Made by a program: the position numbers and the translations under genes | Assembly (NCBI RefSeq): GCF_014656095.1 | Contig: NZ_BNBT01000056.1 | Span: forward strand, 1 to 48,181 | Source of the DNA: Streptomyces longispororuber | GTDB lineage: Bacteria > Actinomycetota > Actinomycetes > Streptomycetales > Streptomycetaceae | Length of the DNA: 48,181 bases | Reading direction: 5' to 3' | Part shown: positions 34,841-42,399 of the stretch, one piece after another | How the letters are laid out: each line of letters begins with the position of its first letter | Position numbering within the stretch: position 1 is the first letter of the stretch | The notes under the pieces: model-generated | The model's database searches: none | Told to the model about the DNA's origin: nothing | Seen by the model: only the letters and a program-made list of their open reading frames with translations

Positions 34841-35152
34841 TCAGCCGATGTTGTTGACCGCCGCCCGCGCCTTCGCCAGCGTGGTCTGCGCCGTGCCGTC
34901 GTTCTCCTCCAGCGTCGAACGCACCAGCCGGATGATCTCCCGGACCTCGTTCGCCGCCTTGTTCCAGCGCACTTCCTTGCCGTGGTACTCCTCCGACACC
35001 CCGTCGGCCTGGTAGTCGGCCATCGCGGCCTTCACCGCGCGGTCGCGGTCCCCGAGGACGCGCTCCAACTGGCCGATGATGATGTGCAAACTGCCCTGTA
35101 CGTCGGCGGATGCGCCGGTGTCGTACGAACGCCGGTCCTGATTACCAGCCAT
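34841..35152 (-). CDS. ESAT-6/WXG100-like secreted protein
   Basis: A 103-aa helical protein of the ESAT-6 superfamily and a probable substrate of the EccC machine. It has two predicted helices, about residues 16-48 (QGSLHIIIGQLERVLGDRDRA) and 60-100 (NEVREIIRLVRSTLEENDGT), joined by a turn containing YHGKEVRW instead of a canonical WXG. The start ATG 35152 has ggggag nine bases upstream; the open frame before it is not conserved. It follows the first esx gene after a 172-base spacer with strong hairpins. It probably pairs with the 35325-35654 product as a heterodimer. Confidence 0.82.
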   Translation of the reverse strand: MAGNQDRRSYDTGASADVQGSLHIIIGQLERVLGDRDRAVKAAMADYQADGVSEEYHGKEVRWNKAANEVREIIRLVRSTLEENDGTAQTTLAKARAAVNNIG

Positions 35153-35324
35153 GACTGACAACTCCCCGTGGCGAGTGGCGATGAATGAATGAACTGAACG
35201 GACGGACCTGCAGCGGGACTCAGGGCCCATGGCCCAGCGGCCTCACGCCGACTCACCGGCCCACAGCCGGGCCGGCAGCGCACAGCGGGCCGGTGACGCA
35301 CGGCGCGCCGACGGCTCCGACGCC
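35153..35324 (-). promoter_or_regulatory. nested hairpins between the two esx genes
   Basis: ccggccc (35256-35262) can pair with gggccgg at 35269-35275, or, as tcaccggccc (35253-35262), with gggccggtga at 35287-35296. The two stems exclude each other. Without a U-tract, they are more likely to stabilise or partially attenuate the transcript than to end it. Confidence 0.5.
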
Positions 35325-35654
35325 TCAGCCGGAGAAACGGGCCGCCTGGAAGTTCGCCGCACCCATGTTTCGGTTGGCGTTGTCCGACTGCTCCTGCGTA
35401 CCCGTCGCGAACGCCTCGTCCATCCCCGCCTGACCACCGAGGATCGACCGCAGCGACCCGTTCAGGTCCGCCGTGATGTCGTCCACCCGCAGCTTGAACG
35501 CGTCGAACGTCGCCTTGCCCGCGCCGTTGAACTTCCCCTCCAACGGCTCCGCCGCCGACACCAGCGCCCGGATCAACGCGCCCAGGTCATCACTCGACCC
35601 CGACGTCTGCTTCCCCAGCGTCGCCAGCGTCGTCTCACCCATGTCGAACTTCAC
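35325..35654 (-). CDS. ESX-like (WXG100 family) small secreted protein
   Basis: A 109-aa member of the ESAT-6/WXG100 family. Helix 1 (about 8-38, TLATLGKQTSGSSDDLGALI) leads to the turn KFNGAGKATFDAFKLR, where FNG replaces the usual W-X-G, and helix 2 (about 44-75) follows with VDDITADLNGSLRSILGG. The tail ends in Asn/Ala-rich sequence. It is the first gene of the minus-strand transcript that also carries the second esx gene, the DUF6507-type gene, the toxin and its immunity gene, so the promoter must lie in 35655-36000. A GTG start is used; no strong Shine-Dalgarno sequence is seen. Confidence 0.85.
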   Translation of the reverse strand: MKFDMGETTLATLGKQTSGSSDDLGALIRALVSAAEPLEGKFNGAGKATFDAFKLRVDDITADLNGSLRSILGGQAGMDEAFATGTQEQSDNANRNMGAANFQAARFSG

Positions 35655-36106
35655 GAACCCACCCCCGCTTCGGCTTCCGATCCCTCGCGACGTCCCGGCA
35701 GCCTCACGCCCCGCTCACGCCACGTAGCTCATCGAACATACTCTCCCATACGGCGTTGCAGGCGCAACGGGGTTGGGTAGGGACTGGCGTAATCGCGCCG
35801 CCGGGTGGCGGGCTCCGGATCACACGCACCCGCACGTCGCTCGTGCCCAGGCTCTGACACCCGCGCCTTTCGACAGTTCCACCTGGCACAGTGCGGGCGA
35901 CACCGCTACGCGGGGCTGGTGCCAGCACCCTTGACGCAGTGTTCACTCTGGCCGGAAAGGAGCGATGGGGATGAGTTCACCACCGTGAGCGAGCCTCCGC
36001 ACACACCCGGGATACGCACGTGCGATCAGTGGTCAGTAGCCTGAGTCGCCGCGCGGACACGGCGATACGCGTGCAGCAGCGAGCCCAACGTGACGGGGAG
36101 TGCATC
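35655..36106. promoter_or_regulatory. divergent promoter region of esx block and Imm49 gene
   Basis: 452 bases separating the esx transcript (minus) and the immunity gene (plus). Visible elements: cgttgcaggcgcaacg, a 6-bp stem palindrome (35754-35769); on the minus strand a TATGTT box just before the esx gene's leader; and a strong aaaggag (35956-35962) before tiny frames (ATG 35971 to TGA 35986, and GTG 35985 to 36044, 19 codons) overlapping as GTGA. The latter could be a leader peptide or the remnant of a lost gene. Confidence 0.45.
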
Positions 36107-37309
36107 GTGCGAATAGAGCGTCATCACGTCGGCGCCAAGGCGGTGTCGGCAGTGCGCGACGGCTTCGGCGGCAGGGTGGGTTCGCAGGTCCGGACGATGT
36201 CCAAGGTGGGGCCTGTCGTCGGCGACGACTGGTGGATGCTGTCCGAGGAGTACCTGGACTACTTGGGTGCCCTGTCCGCGGAGGTAACGGACCTCGGCAT
36301 TCCAGAGGCCCAGGCAGTCCTCCGTGACGCCACCGAGTCGGCCGTCGGAAAGGTGGCGTACGCGACCCTGCTGCCTCTCCTGCCTCTCGCTCTGGCCGCC
36401 CTCGCCTACCGTCGCGAGGGGTGGCATCTGCCGTTCGAGACGGACTACCTGCCACGTGCGCTGGTCACCGGATTCGAGTCCGCCGGCCCCAGGGTCCAGG
36501 CGTACGGGCCCGAGCGCCGCCCCGACGCGGCGGCGGAGCTGTCGTCCGGGCCCGTCACCGTCGTGCGGCCGGAGAACCCCCGGCCGCTGGACACGGACAG
36601 CGAGGCCGTGCTGGAGCGGGACGCCCAAGCTCTTCTCGACCCCGCGCGCGATGAACCAGCCTCCGCCAACAAGCTTTCACGCGACATGAACAGGCAAGTG
36701 CTTCTGTTCACGTTCCGCGCCACGCGCGGCGTCGATGTCAGCGATCAGCAACTGCGCCACCTGCAGTTGGCATCCCGGTTCGGAGCTGCGACCTTCCAGA
36801 CCTCCCGCGCTGAGGGCGTGTACGACTCGCACTACACCGGCGCTACTCGCTGGCTCACCGCCGTGAACCTCACCCTGATCACCGGCGTCCGTGAAGACCT
36901 CACCCCGCTGGTCCTCACCGACCTGAGCCTGATCGCCGACGGTTCGGTCTTCACCCCGTACCACAGAGCCCTGCACGACTATCTCCGTGCTCAGGACGCC
37001 AGGCCCGCCATGGACCGGGCCCTGGTGCGGTACGACGACGCTGTCCGGCAGGGGCTTCTCCCACCTCCTGCCATCCTGCTGTCCCAACTGGTCGAGGGAG
37101 ACGAGGAGAGCTTCAACCTCGCACTCCTGGACGCGCTGGAGACCCACCGGGACCACTACCGCGTGGCCGACCGGGCCGACGATCCCGATGCCGCGATCAG
37201 CCTGGACATCCTGGCTCTGAACTGCCACGCCCGTCGCCGGGGATGGGCCGTAAGGGTCTCGTCCCCCTATCTGCCGCCCCGACTCCTCGAAGCCGCCCAG
37301 TCCTTCTAG
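36107..37309 (+). CDS. Imm49-family immunity protein
   Basis: A 400-aa cytoplasmic protein. The N-terminus VRIERHHVGAKAVSAVRDGF followed by GDDWWMLSEEYLDYLGALSAE matches what I know of Streptomyces immunity-49 proteins, which protect against polymorphic toxins. The middle has LLFTFRATRGVDVSD and LTAVNLTLITGVREDLTPL. No signal peptide or clear membrane span (one hydrophobic stretch, LLPLLPLALAALAY). The GTG at 36107 has ggggag six bases upstream and fits relatives; an upstream in-frame start would add 29 residues. It is divergent from the esx-toxin block and has no toxin of its own in the window. Confidence 0.75.
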   Translation: MRIERHHVGAKAVSAVRDGFGGRVGSQVRTMSKVGPVVGDDWWMLSEEYLDYLGALSAEVTDLGIPEAQAVLRDATESAVGKVAYATLLPLLPLALAALAYRREGWHLPFETDYLPRALVTGFESAGPRVQAYGPERRPDAAAELSSGPVTVVRPENPRPLDTDSEAVLERDAQALLDPARDEPASANKLSRDMNRQVLLFTFRATRGVDVSDQQLRHLQLASRFGAATFQTSRAEGVYDSHYTGATRWLTAVNLTLITGVREDLTPLVLTDLSLIADGSVFTPYHRALHDYLRAQDARPAMDRALVRYDDAVRQGLLPPPAILLSQLVEGDEESFNLALLDALETHRDHYRVADRADDPDAAISLDILALNCHARRRGWAVRVSSPYLPPRLLEAAQSF

Positions 37310-37339
37310 ACAAATCCCGTGGGCCTTAGTCTGTGCGTC

Positions 37340-37801
37340 ATGGATCATGTTCCCTTCGTTCCCGACGACTTCACCGTGCCTCTCGGTCTCGTCGGTGACG
37401 GGTTCCGGCTTGAGCCGCTCGGGCCGCAGCACAATGACGCCGATTACGCTGCCTGGTCCGGGAGCGTCGCGTACATCCGGTCCACTGCGGACTTTCGCGA
37501 GCGGTCTTGGCCGCCGGCCGAGGGGATGAGTCTCGCCGACAATCTTCGTGATCTCGAGGAGCACGCTTCCGACTTCGCCGCGCGGCGGGGATTCACTTAC
37601 ACCGTGCTGGCGGAGGACGGTGGGGATGTGGTCGGGTGTCTGTACATCTATCCGGGGCGCGACGAGCCGCGCGTCGCCGTCGTGCGGTCCTGGGTGCGTG
37701 CGGATCGGCTGGAGCTGGACGGGGTCGTGCGTGCGGCCGTTGCTGCCTGGCTGGAGGCTGAGTGGCCCTTTGGAGAGGTTCGGTATCGGTCAGGTGTTTA
37801 G
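37340..37801 (+). CDS. GNAT-family N-acetyltransferase
   Basis: A 153-aa acyl-CoA-dependent acetyltransferase-like protein. The fold is recognised from FRLEPLGPQHNDADYAAWSG, the beta strands FTYTVLAEDGGDVVGCLYIYP and RVAVVRSWVRADRLELDGVV. The usual acetyl-CoA loop Q/RxxGxG/A is not clear, so catalytic competence is uncertain. A TAGTCT box at 37327-37332 ends seven bases before the ATG at 37340 and there is no Shine-Dalgarno sequence, so this mRNA is probably leaderless. Its 3' end overlaps the convergent pentapeptide-repeat gene by 12 bases. Confidence 0.8.
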   Translation: MDHVPFVPDDFTVPLGLVGDGFRLEPLGPQHNDADYAAWSGSVAYIRSTADFRERSWPPAEGMSLADNLRDLEEHASDFAARRGFTYTVLAEDGGDVVGCLYIYPGRDEPRVAVVRSWVRADRLELDGVVRAAVAAWLEAEWPFGEVRYRSGV

Positions 37802-38383
37802 GACGTGTATGTCCGCTCCCCGGGTGTTGAGCCAGTCCGCCAGGGCTGTGCCTGCGAGCTGGTGCCGCGTTTCGGTCGTCTGCACAGTTGCCGGGCCGAA
37901 CAGCGTGCCTGTCAGGCCTTGGACCACCGTGGACTCGTCCAGTACCGCCCGTAGTGAGGTCTCCTTCACCGTCGCGTCGGTCAGGTCCGCTCCCTGGAGG
38001 CGGGCGTCGCGCAGTGTGGCGCCGTTGAGTCGTGCCGCACTGAAGTCGGCTGCGCGCGCGTCCACGGCGTGCAGGGAGGCGCTGCCCAGGTTCGCCCCGC
38101 GCAGCACGGCGCCTCGCATCGAGGCCTCGTCCAGTTCGGCCTTGACCAGGCACGCGCCCGTCAGGTCCGCCCCGTCCAGGACGGCTCCCTCCAGGTGCGC
38201 GCGGTACAGGTCCGCGTCGATGAGCCTCGCCCCCCGGAGGTCGGCTTCGCAGAGGAGGCCCATGGAGAAGTCCGCGCCGGAGAGGTCGGCTGCCGACAGG
38301 TCCAGGCGGACCACGTCCAGGTAGGTGTCGGTTCCGTCGGCCCAGGCCCTGAGGGCCGCGGCGGCCCGGGGGTCGGTGGGCAT
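37790..38383 (-). CDS. pentapeptide-repeat protein
   Basis: A 197-aa right-handed beta-helix protein. Repeats of the A(D/N)LXX type run from about residue 25 to 145 (LSAADLSGADFSMGLLCEAD, GADLTGACLVKAELDEASM). Such DNA-mimic folds can protect gyrase (MfpA/Qnr) or have structural roles; the function here is unknown. The C-terminal 45 residues are non-repetitive. The ATG at 38383 has ggaggac seven bases upstream. An in-frame ATG at 38464 overlaps the stop of the upstream GNAT gene (ATGA) and would add 27 Arg/Gly-rich residues, so the true start is not settled. Either way it follows the GNAT gene in one transcript. Confidence 0.85.
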   Translation of the reverse strand: MPTDPRAAAALRAWADGTDTYLDVVRLDLSAADLSGADFSMGLLCEADLRGARLIDADLYRAHLEGAVLDGADLTGACLVKAELDEASMRGAVLRGANLGSASLHAVDARAADFSAARLNGATLRDARLQGADLTDATVKETSLRAVLDESTVVQGLTGTLFGPATVQTTETRHQLAGTALADWLNTRGADIHVLNT

Positions 38384-38460
38384 CCGTCCGACCGTCCTCC
38401 CTCCGACCGCCCTCCGTCCCGTTCTCCTGCCTCCCTCCCGGGCGCCGTGCCGCGCGTCGG

Positions 38461-39123
38461 TCATGGCGTGCGGCGGATCATGCACCACGTACGCGGGCCG
38501 CCCCCGGGGAGGGGGACCTCCGCAGTGACCTCGAAGCCCAAGCGCTCGTAGAAGCGGACGTTGCGTTCGTCGGAGGTCTCCAAGAACGCCGGTACGCCGT
38601 CGCGCTCCGCCGCTTCCATGCCGGGGCGCAGCACCGCCCGTCCCAGGCCGCCACCCTGGCATGCCGGGTCCACCCCTACCGTGCCGAGGAACCACACCGG
38701 CTCCGTCGGGCGGTGCGGGGCCAGGGCCGCCTCGCACTCCTCGTACGCGTGCAAGCGGTCGCCGGCCAGCTCCGCGAAGGGCGGGGCCAGTTCGGCGAAG
38801 ACCATGCCCGCGTCCGTGGTCTCGGGCGTGGTCCAGGCCGCCACCGCGTCGCCGTCGTCGGCCACCCAGACCCGGCCGTGCTCCAGGCCTATACGCGTCA
38901 GGAAGAGCTCCTGGAACCGCTCGACCCGGCGTATGTGGTCGTCCGCCGCCACCGTGTGCCTCGTCCAGGCGTAGTCCGCGAACGCCCGCCCGAGGGTGCG
39001 GACCGCTCGCGGTATGTCCTCGGCGGTCGCCGGGCGGACCTCGGGGGCCGCCGGGGCGGTGCCGCCGTCGGTGGCAGTGGTGGTGGCGCTGTTCGTGCCG
39101 GTGTCGATGTCGTGCTTGGACAC
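38461..39123 (-). CDS. GNAT-family N-acetyltransferase
   Basis: A 220-aa acetyltransferase. The acetyl-CoA site is clear: LGTVGVDPACQGGGLGRAVL (Q-x-x-G-x-G form), followed by LETSDERNVRFYERLGFEV. The first 30 residues are a Thr/Ala-rich disordered tail. It resembles small-molecule or puromycin-N-acetyltransferase-like GNATs (PAC-type architecture with AFADYAWTRHTV and long helices around residues 80-120); substrate unknown. The GTG at 39123 has gagggggg upstream. It is coupled to the downstream pentapeptide-repeat gene. Confidence 0.88.
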   Translation of the reverse strand: MSKHDIDTGTNSATTTATDGGTAPAAPEVRPATAEDIPRAVRTLGRAFADYAWTRHTVAADDHIRRVERFQELFLTRIGLEHGRVWVADDGDAVAAWTTPETTDAGMVFAELAPPFAELAGDRLHAYEECEAALAPHRPTEPVWFLGTVGVDPACQGGGLGRAVLRPGMEAAERDGVPAFLETSDERNVRFYERLGFEVTAEVPLPGGGPRTWCMIRRTP

Positions 39124-39237
39124 GGGGTCCCCCCTCGATCTCGTACACCTGCACAACGATCGCCGCGCCCCTCTTGTCCCCGCTCGGGGAGGGAAGATTT
39201 CGAAACCGGGTTCCCGCCTCGTGTGTTCCCCCTCCCG

Positions 39238-39774
39238 TCACGCACAGGTGCGGCGGGACGGCGGCAGGCCGTACGCGCGCGCCCCCTCCCGGGGCAGTAC
39301 CGCCCACATGCGCGCCCCGCCCCCGGGTTCCCGCGCGTCCCCGAACCCCCAGTCCCCGGCGCAGGCGCGCACCACGCACGCCATCAGGGTCAGCGACGCG
39401 CGCCGACGCTCGTCGCAGACCTCGGCGAGCCGCGGGTTCGTGTGCCGCGGGTGGCCGTCGTAGAGCAGCACGCGCAGGGCTCCGCCCCGGTAGCGCAGGC
39501 ACAGGTACACCTCCCCGTCCGGGGCGAAGCGGCAGGCGCACAGCGCCAGTTCGGCGACGACCTGGAGCGCGGCGTCGGCCACGTCGTCCAGGCCGTGGGC
39601 CTTGAGCGCGGCGGCCGCCGTGCGGCGCGCGACAGCCGGGCTCGTGGCCGCCGCCGGGAGCGTGAGGCTGTACGCGAGGTCGTCCGGGGTCGGGCCGGAG
39701 CCCACCCCGAACACGGGCACGTCGTCGACCTGGCGGTCGGGGCAGGCGTTCACTACGGCCAAGGGCATGGCCAA
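39238..39774 (-). CDS. HATPase (RsbW-like) protein of a WhiJ-type triad
   Basis: A 178-aa protein with the GHKL ATPase fold seen in anti-sigma-like proteins. The N-box region is VADAALQVVAELALCACRFA (the usual Glu is present; Asn is replaced), followed by the strand YLCLRYRGGALRVLLYDG and a C-terminal GARMWAVLP. The glycine loop is poorly conserved, so it may bind rather than hydrolyse ATP. It is divergent from an XRE regulator and a DUF397 gene. In Streptomyces this three-gene arrangement (WhiJ/AbaA-like) recurs many times per genome and affects development or antibiotic production; that role is known for some family members only. Confidence 0.8.
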   Translation of the reverse strand: MAMPLAVVNACPDRQVDDVPVFGVGSGPTPDDLAYSLTLPAAATSPAVARRTAAAALKAHGLDDVADAALQVVAELALCACRFAPDGEVYLCLRYRGGALRVLLYDGHPRHTNPRLAEVCDERRRASLTLMACVVRACAGDWGFGDAREPGGGARMWAVLPREGARAYGLPPSRRTCA

Positions 39775-40041
39775 CCTCCGGTCAGAAGTGCGTGGGTTCG
39801 GCGGACCCGTGCGCCGGTCGCGGATCTCCGTGCCACCGGCCCGCCGCCCCGGGAGAGGGCGTACTCGGCTCGGTGACGGCGTGCGCTTCCGGCTGCGCCG
39901 AGCGTGAGCGGTATGTCACCGACCGTAGGACCGCTGGAGTCACAGTGTCCACCGCTTCGGAGATAATTACCCCTATCGCGGTTCGCTCAAGAACCCCGCT
40001 CACGGCAGACTTGGGCGCATCCAGCCACGAGAAGGGGCGGT
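39775..40041. promoter_or_regulatory. divergent promoter region of the WhiJ-like triad
   Basis: Bases 39980-39995 hold ggttcgctcaagaacc, a 5-bp dyad with six-base spacer, in an AT-richer patch with taattacccctatc (39963-39976). A gagaaggggcgg Shine-Dalgarno sequence lies just before the XRE start. The dyad is a candidate autoregulatory operator. Confidence 0.4.
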
Positions 40042-40893
40042 ATGCCGACCAGAAGCACACCGACGGAGCGGCAGAGGCGGCTCGGCGCCGAGTTGCGTCG
40101 CATGCGTGCCGCGGCGGGTGTCACGACGGAGTACGCCGCGGGGCTCCTCGGCATCGACAGGACGCGGCTGTCCAACATGGAGTCGGGCATCCGCCCCGTC
40201 TCCGCCGACCGCATCCGGACGCTGGCCTGCAACTACGCGTGCGCGGACGACCGGTACGTCGCCGCGCTCACCGCCATGGCCGAGAACAAGGAGCGCGGCT
40301 GGTGGGAGAAGCACCGGGGCACCCTGCCGCCGGGGCTGCTGGACATCGCCGAGCTGGAGTGGCACGCCGCGCGCGTACGGACCTCACAGGTGCTGCACGT
40401 GCCGGGGCTGCTCCAGACCGAGGGCTACGCGCGCGCCGTCTTCGACGCCGTGCTGCCCCCGCTGACCCGACTCGAGGTCGAGCTGCGCGTCGCGCACCGC
40501 ATGGAACGGCAGCAGGTCCTCACGCGCCCGGAGCCCCTCGCGTACGTGGCGTACGTGCATGAAGTCGCGCTGCGTATGCCGTTCGGCGGGGTCGCGGTCA
40601 CGCGCGAGCAATTGGGATACCTGGCCGCCGTTTCCGAGCGTGAGAACGTCGGGGTGCGCGTCGTACCGACCGGCGTGGGCGCGTTTCCCGGCGCCGGGCA
40701 CGCCCTGCTGTACGCGGAGGGGGTCGTGCCGCAGCTCGACACCGTGCAACTGGACTCCGCCCACGGGCCGGAATTCACTCATGCCGAGGCGCAACTGACC
40801 AAGTACCGTGCACACCTCGACTGGTGGGACGGTGCCGCGCTGCCGCCCGCCCGGTCACGCGACCTCATCCGCAGGATCGCCCGTGAACTCTGA
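40042..40893 (+). CDS. XRE-family regulator with DUF5753 (WhiJ-like)
   Basis: A 283-aa DNA-binding protein. The helix-turn-helix is at residues about 12-65 (RLGAELRRMRAAAGVTTEYA, LLGIDRTRLSNMESGIRPV). The rest (about 95-280) is the DUF5753 ligand/partner domain, with LHVPGLLQTEGYARAVF, RMERQQVL and a C-terminal EAQLTKYRAHLDWWDGAAL. Family members act with a small DUF397 protein that relieves repression; the DUF397 gene follows directly with 13 bases between. The two coding regions and the divergent HATPase gene form a complete module. Confidence 0.93.
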   Translation: MPTRSTPTERQRRLGAELRRMRAAAGVTTEYAAGLLGIDRTRLSNMESGIRPVSADRIRTLACNYACADDRYVAALTAMAENKERGWWEKHRGTLPPGLLDIAELEWHAARVRTSQVLHVPGLLQTEGYARAVFDAVLPPLTRLEVELRVAHRMERQQVLTRPEPLAYVAYVHEVALRMPFGGVAVTREQLGYLAAVSERENVGVRVVPTGVGAFPGAGHALLYAEGVVPQLDTVQLDSAHGPEFTHAEAQLTKYRAHLDWWDGAALPPARSRDLIRRIAREL

Positions 40894-40906
40894 GGAGACG
40901 CACGCC

Positions 40907-41098
40907 ATGGCCGACATCACCTGGGAAGAGCCCTTCTGCGGTGAAGGGAACAATTGCTTCCGCATAGGCACCGACCCCCAAGGCAACGCCTACATCGCCG
41001 TCGCCGGGGCCGAGGACGCGTACCTCACCGACTCCCGCGAGGCCCTCCGCGCCCTCATCCGCGACATCAAGGCCGGCAAGGCCGACCACCTGCTCTGA
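40907..41098 (+). CDS. DUF397-type small protein
   Basis: A 63-aa acidic protein. The pattern ADITWEEPFCGEGNNCFRIG ... VAGAEDAYLTDSREALRALI is the DUF397 fold, though the usual SS(Y/F)SxGxxxC(V/E)EVA opening is altered, so it is a divergent member. It is expected to bind the DUF5753 part of the XRE regulator encoded before it. The ATG at 40907 has gaggag nine bases upstream; a GTG at 40882 that overlaps the regulator's stop is less likely. It converges on the OmpA-like gene with 22 bases between. Confidence 0.85.
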   Translation: MADITWEEPFCGEGNNCFRIGTDPQGNAYIAVAGAEDAYLTDSREALRALIRDIKAGKADHLL

Positions 41099-41120
41099 GG
41101 CACCTGAGCCAGGGGTTCCG

Positions 41121-41771
41121 CTAGGAGCCCCCGGCCACCGTGCCGCCGTCGGCCGCCCCGCGCGGGAACGACACCTCGACCCGGCGGTTCTTCTTCCGCC
41201 CCTCCTCCGAGCCGTTGTCCGCGATCGGGTAGTCCTCGCTGTAGCCGCGTACGGCGTACGTGACCTCCGGGCCGAGGAAGCCCGCCAGCGCGTCGTGGAC
41301 GGCTTCGGCGCGGCTCTTGGAGAGCTTCCTGCCGTGTTCGTAGGTGCCGAGGTTGTCCGTGAAGCCGAACACGCGGATGTTCGTGGCCTTCTGCGCCTTC
41401 GCCTCCTCCGCGATCGCCTCGATGCGGGCGGCGGCCTCGGGGTTGAGCTTCGCGCTGTCCTTGGGGAAGAGGACCTCCGCCTGGAGCGCGAACTTCACGT
41501 CCGTGTTGGTGTCCTCCCGGCGCTCCTCGCCGCCGAGGTCCTCGACGACGGACTTGATGTCGAGGACCTTGGCCGGGGCGAGGGTCGCGCCGTCGGCGAG
41601 CTTCAGACCGGGGCTGTTGGAGTCGACCTCGGGGGGGCGGGAGGTGGTGGTGCCTCCGGGGGGTGTGCTGGGGGCGTCGTCCGCGTGGGCGACTTCCGGT
41701 GCCAGGACCGCGAGGACCGCCGCGAGCACCGTGGCGGTTGCTACGGCCGTCTTCCGGGGACGAGAGGCCAT
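41121..41771 (-). CDS. secreted OmpA-family peptidoglycan-binding protein
   Basis: A 216-aa exported protein. The signal peptide covers about residues 1-31 (KTAVATATVLAAVLAVLAPEVAHA); a short Thr/Pro linker follows; the OmpA-like domain covers about 95-205, with VLFPKDSAKLNPEAAARIEA, VFGFTDNLGTYEHGRKLSKS and the peptidoglycan-contact region SEEGRKKNRRVEVSF. It would hold a surface structure to the cell wall. The ATG at 41771 lies just after the upstream lipoprotein gene's stop, with gaggg upstream. As last gene of the Flp-TadG-lipoprotein run it may anchor the Tad pilus, a role I infer from position. Confidence 0.88.
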   Translation of the reverse strand: MASRPRKTAVATATVLAAVLAVLAPEVAHADDAPSTPPGGTTTSRPPEVDSNSPGLKLADGATLAPAKVLDIKSVVEDLGGEERREDTNTDVKFALQAEVLFPKDSAKLNPEAAARIEAIAEEAKAQKATNIRVFGFTDNLGTYEHGRKLSKSRAEAVHDALAGFLGPEVTYAVRGYSEDYPIADNGSEEGRKKNRRVEVSFPRGAADGGTVAGGS

Positions 41772-41773
41772 GG

Positions 41774-42367
41774 TCACTCGCCCTCTGAGATTTCGATGGG
41801 CGCGGGCGGCATCGCACCCACTTGGAAGCTCACCTTGGTCGTCTCCTCGGGCGGTGCCGGGAATTGCGCGAACCAGTCGACCGTCTGGCCGGATTCGACG
41901 CCCCCTTCGAACTTGGTGCAGAGGCAGCGCCCACTGGTGTCGCGCAGGACCAGGTACTTCTTCTTGCCCTTGCTGTCGACGAGACTCGCACCGGCGATGG
42001 ACCCGCCGTTCTTGCGCAGTTCCTGTTCGTCTCCGCGCCATTGACCCCCGGACCAGAGGCCGTCGGACGAGTTCGTCACCTTGCCCGCGACGGTGACGAA
42101 GCCCCCGCTGTCGCGTTTGGCCGAGTCGATGACCAGCGTGACCCCGTCCCCCCTGGTCTCCGCCAAGGGCTGTCCTTCCGCCGGTGCCTCCGACTGCTTC
42201 TCTCCTGGTTCGCCTTTGGTCGCGGACGGAGCCGACGAGCTTCCCTTGTCCGACTTCCCGTCGTCACCGTCACCGCCGCCGCAACTGGCCACCGTGAGGA
42301 CCAGCCCGGTCGTGATCGCCACCGCGGCCGTTGCCCTGCGGGTCTTCGTGGTGCGCCGAAGGTTCAT
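41774..42367 (-). CDS. lipoprotein of the Tad locus, function unknown
   Basis: A 197-aa protein with a lipoprotein signal: TAAVAITTGLVLTVASC, lipobox VASC with Cys at about residue 30, then a Gly/Asp/Ser-rich spacer. The mature domain (about 75-185) has a beta-rich pattern (VTLVIDSAKRDSGGFVTVAG, KKKYLVLRDTSGRCLCTKFE) reminiscent of DUF4352-like immunoglobulin-type domains. It would sit on the outer face of the membrane. The ATG at 42367 (MNLRRTTKTRR) has aaggaag upstream; a GTG at 42403 that overlaps the TadG-like stop would add 12 residues before the signal peptide. Co-transcribed with the TadG-like and OmpA-like genes. Confidence 0.82.
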   Translation of the reverse strand: MNLRRTTKTRRATAAVAITTGLVLTVASCGGGDGDDGKSDKGSSSAPSATKGEPGEKQSEAPAEGQPLAETRGDGVTLVIDSAKRDSGGFVTVAGKVTNSSDGLWSGGQWRGDEQELRKNGGSIAGASLVDSKGKKKYLVLRDTSGRCLCTKFEGGVESGQTVDWFAQFPAPPEETTKVSFQVGAMPPAPIEISEGE

Positions 42368-42399
42368 CTCAGCGGCTTCCTTTTCCCAGTCGTCGCGAA

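Noticed and set aside
35985..36044. 19-codon frame upstream of the Imm49 gene
   Set aside because: Too short and without a family; mentioned only as a possible leader peptide.
38384..39541. One 583-codon minus-strand frame running from 39541 through the pentapeptide gene
   Set aside because: Its first part is the shadow of the GNAT gene in another frame; only 37790-38383 (or from 38464) is coding.
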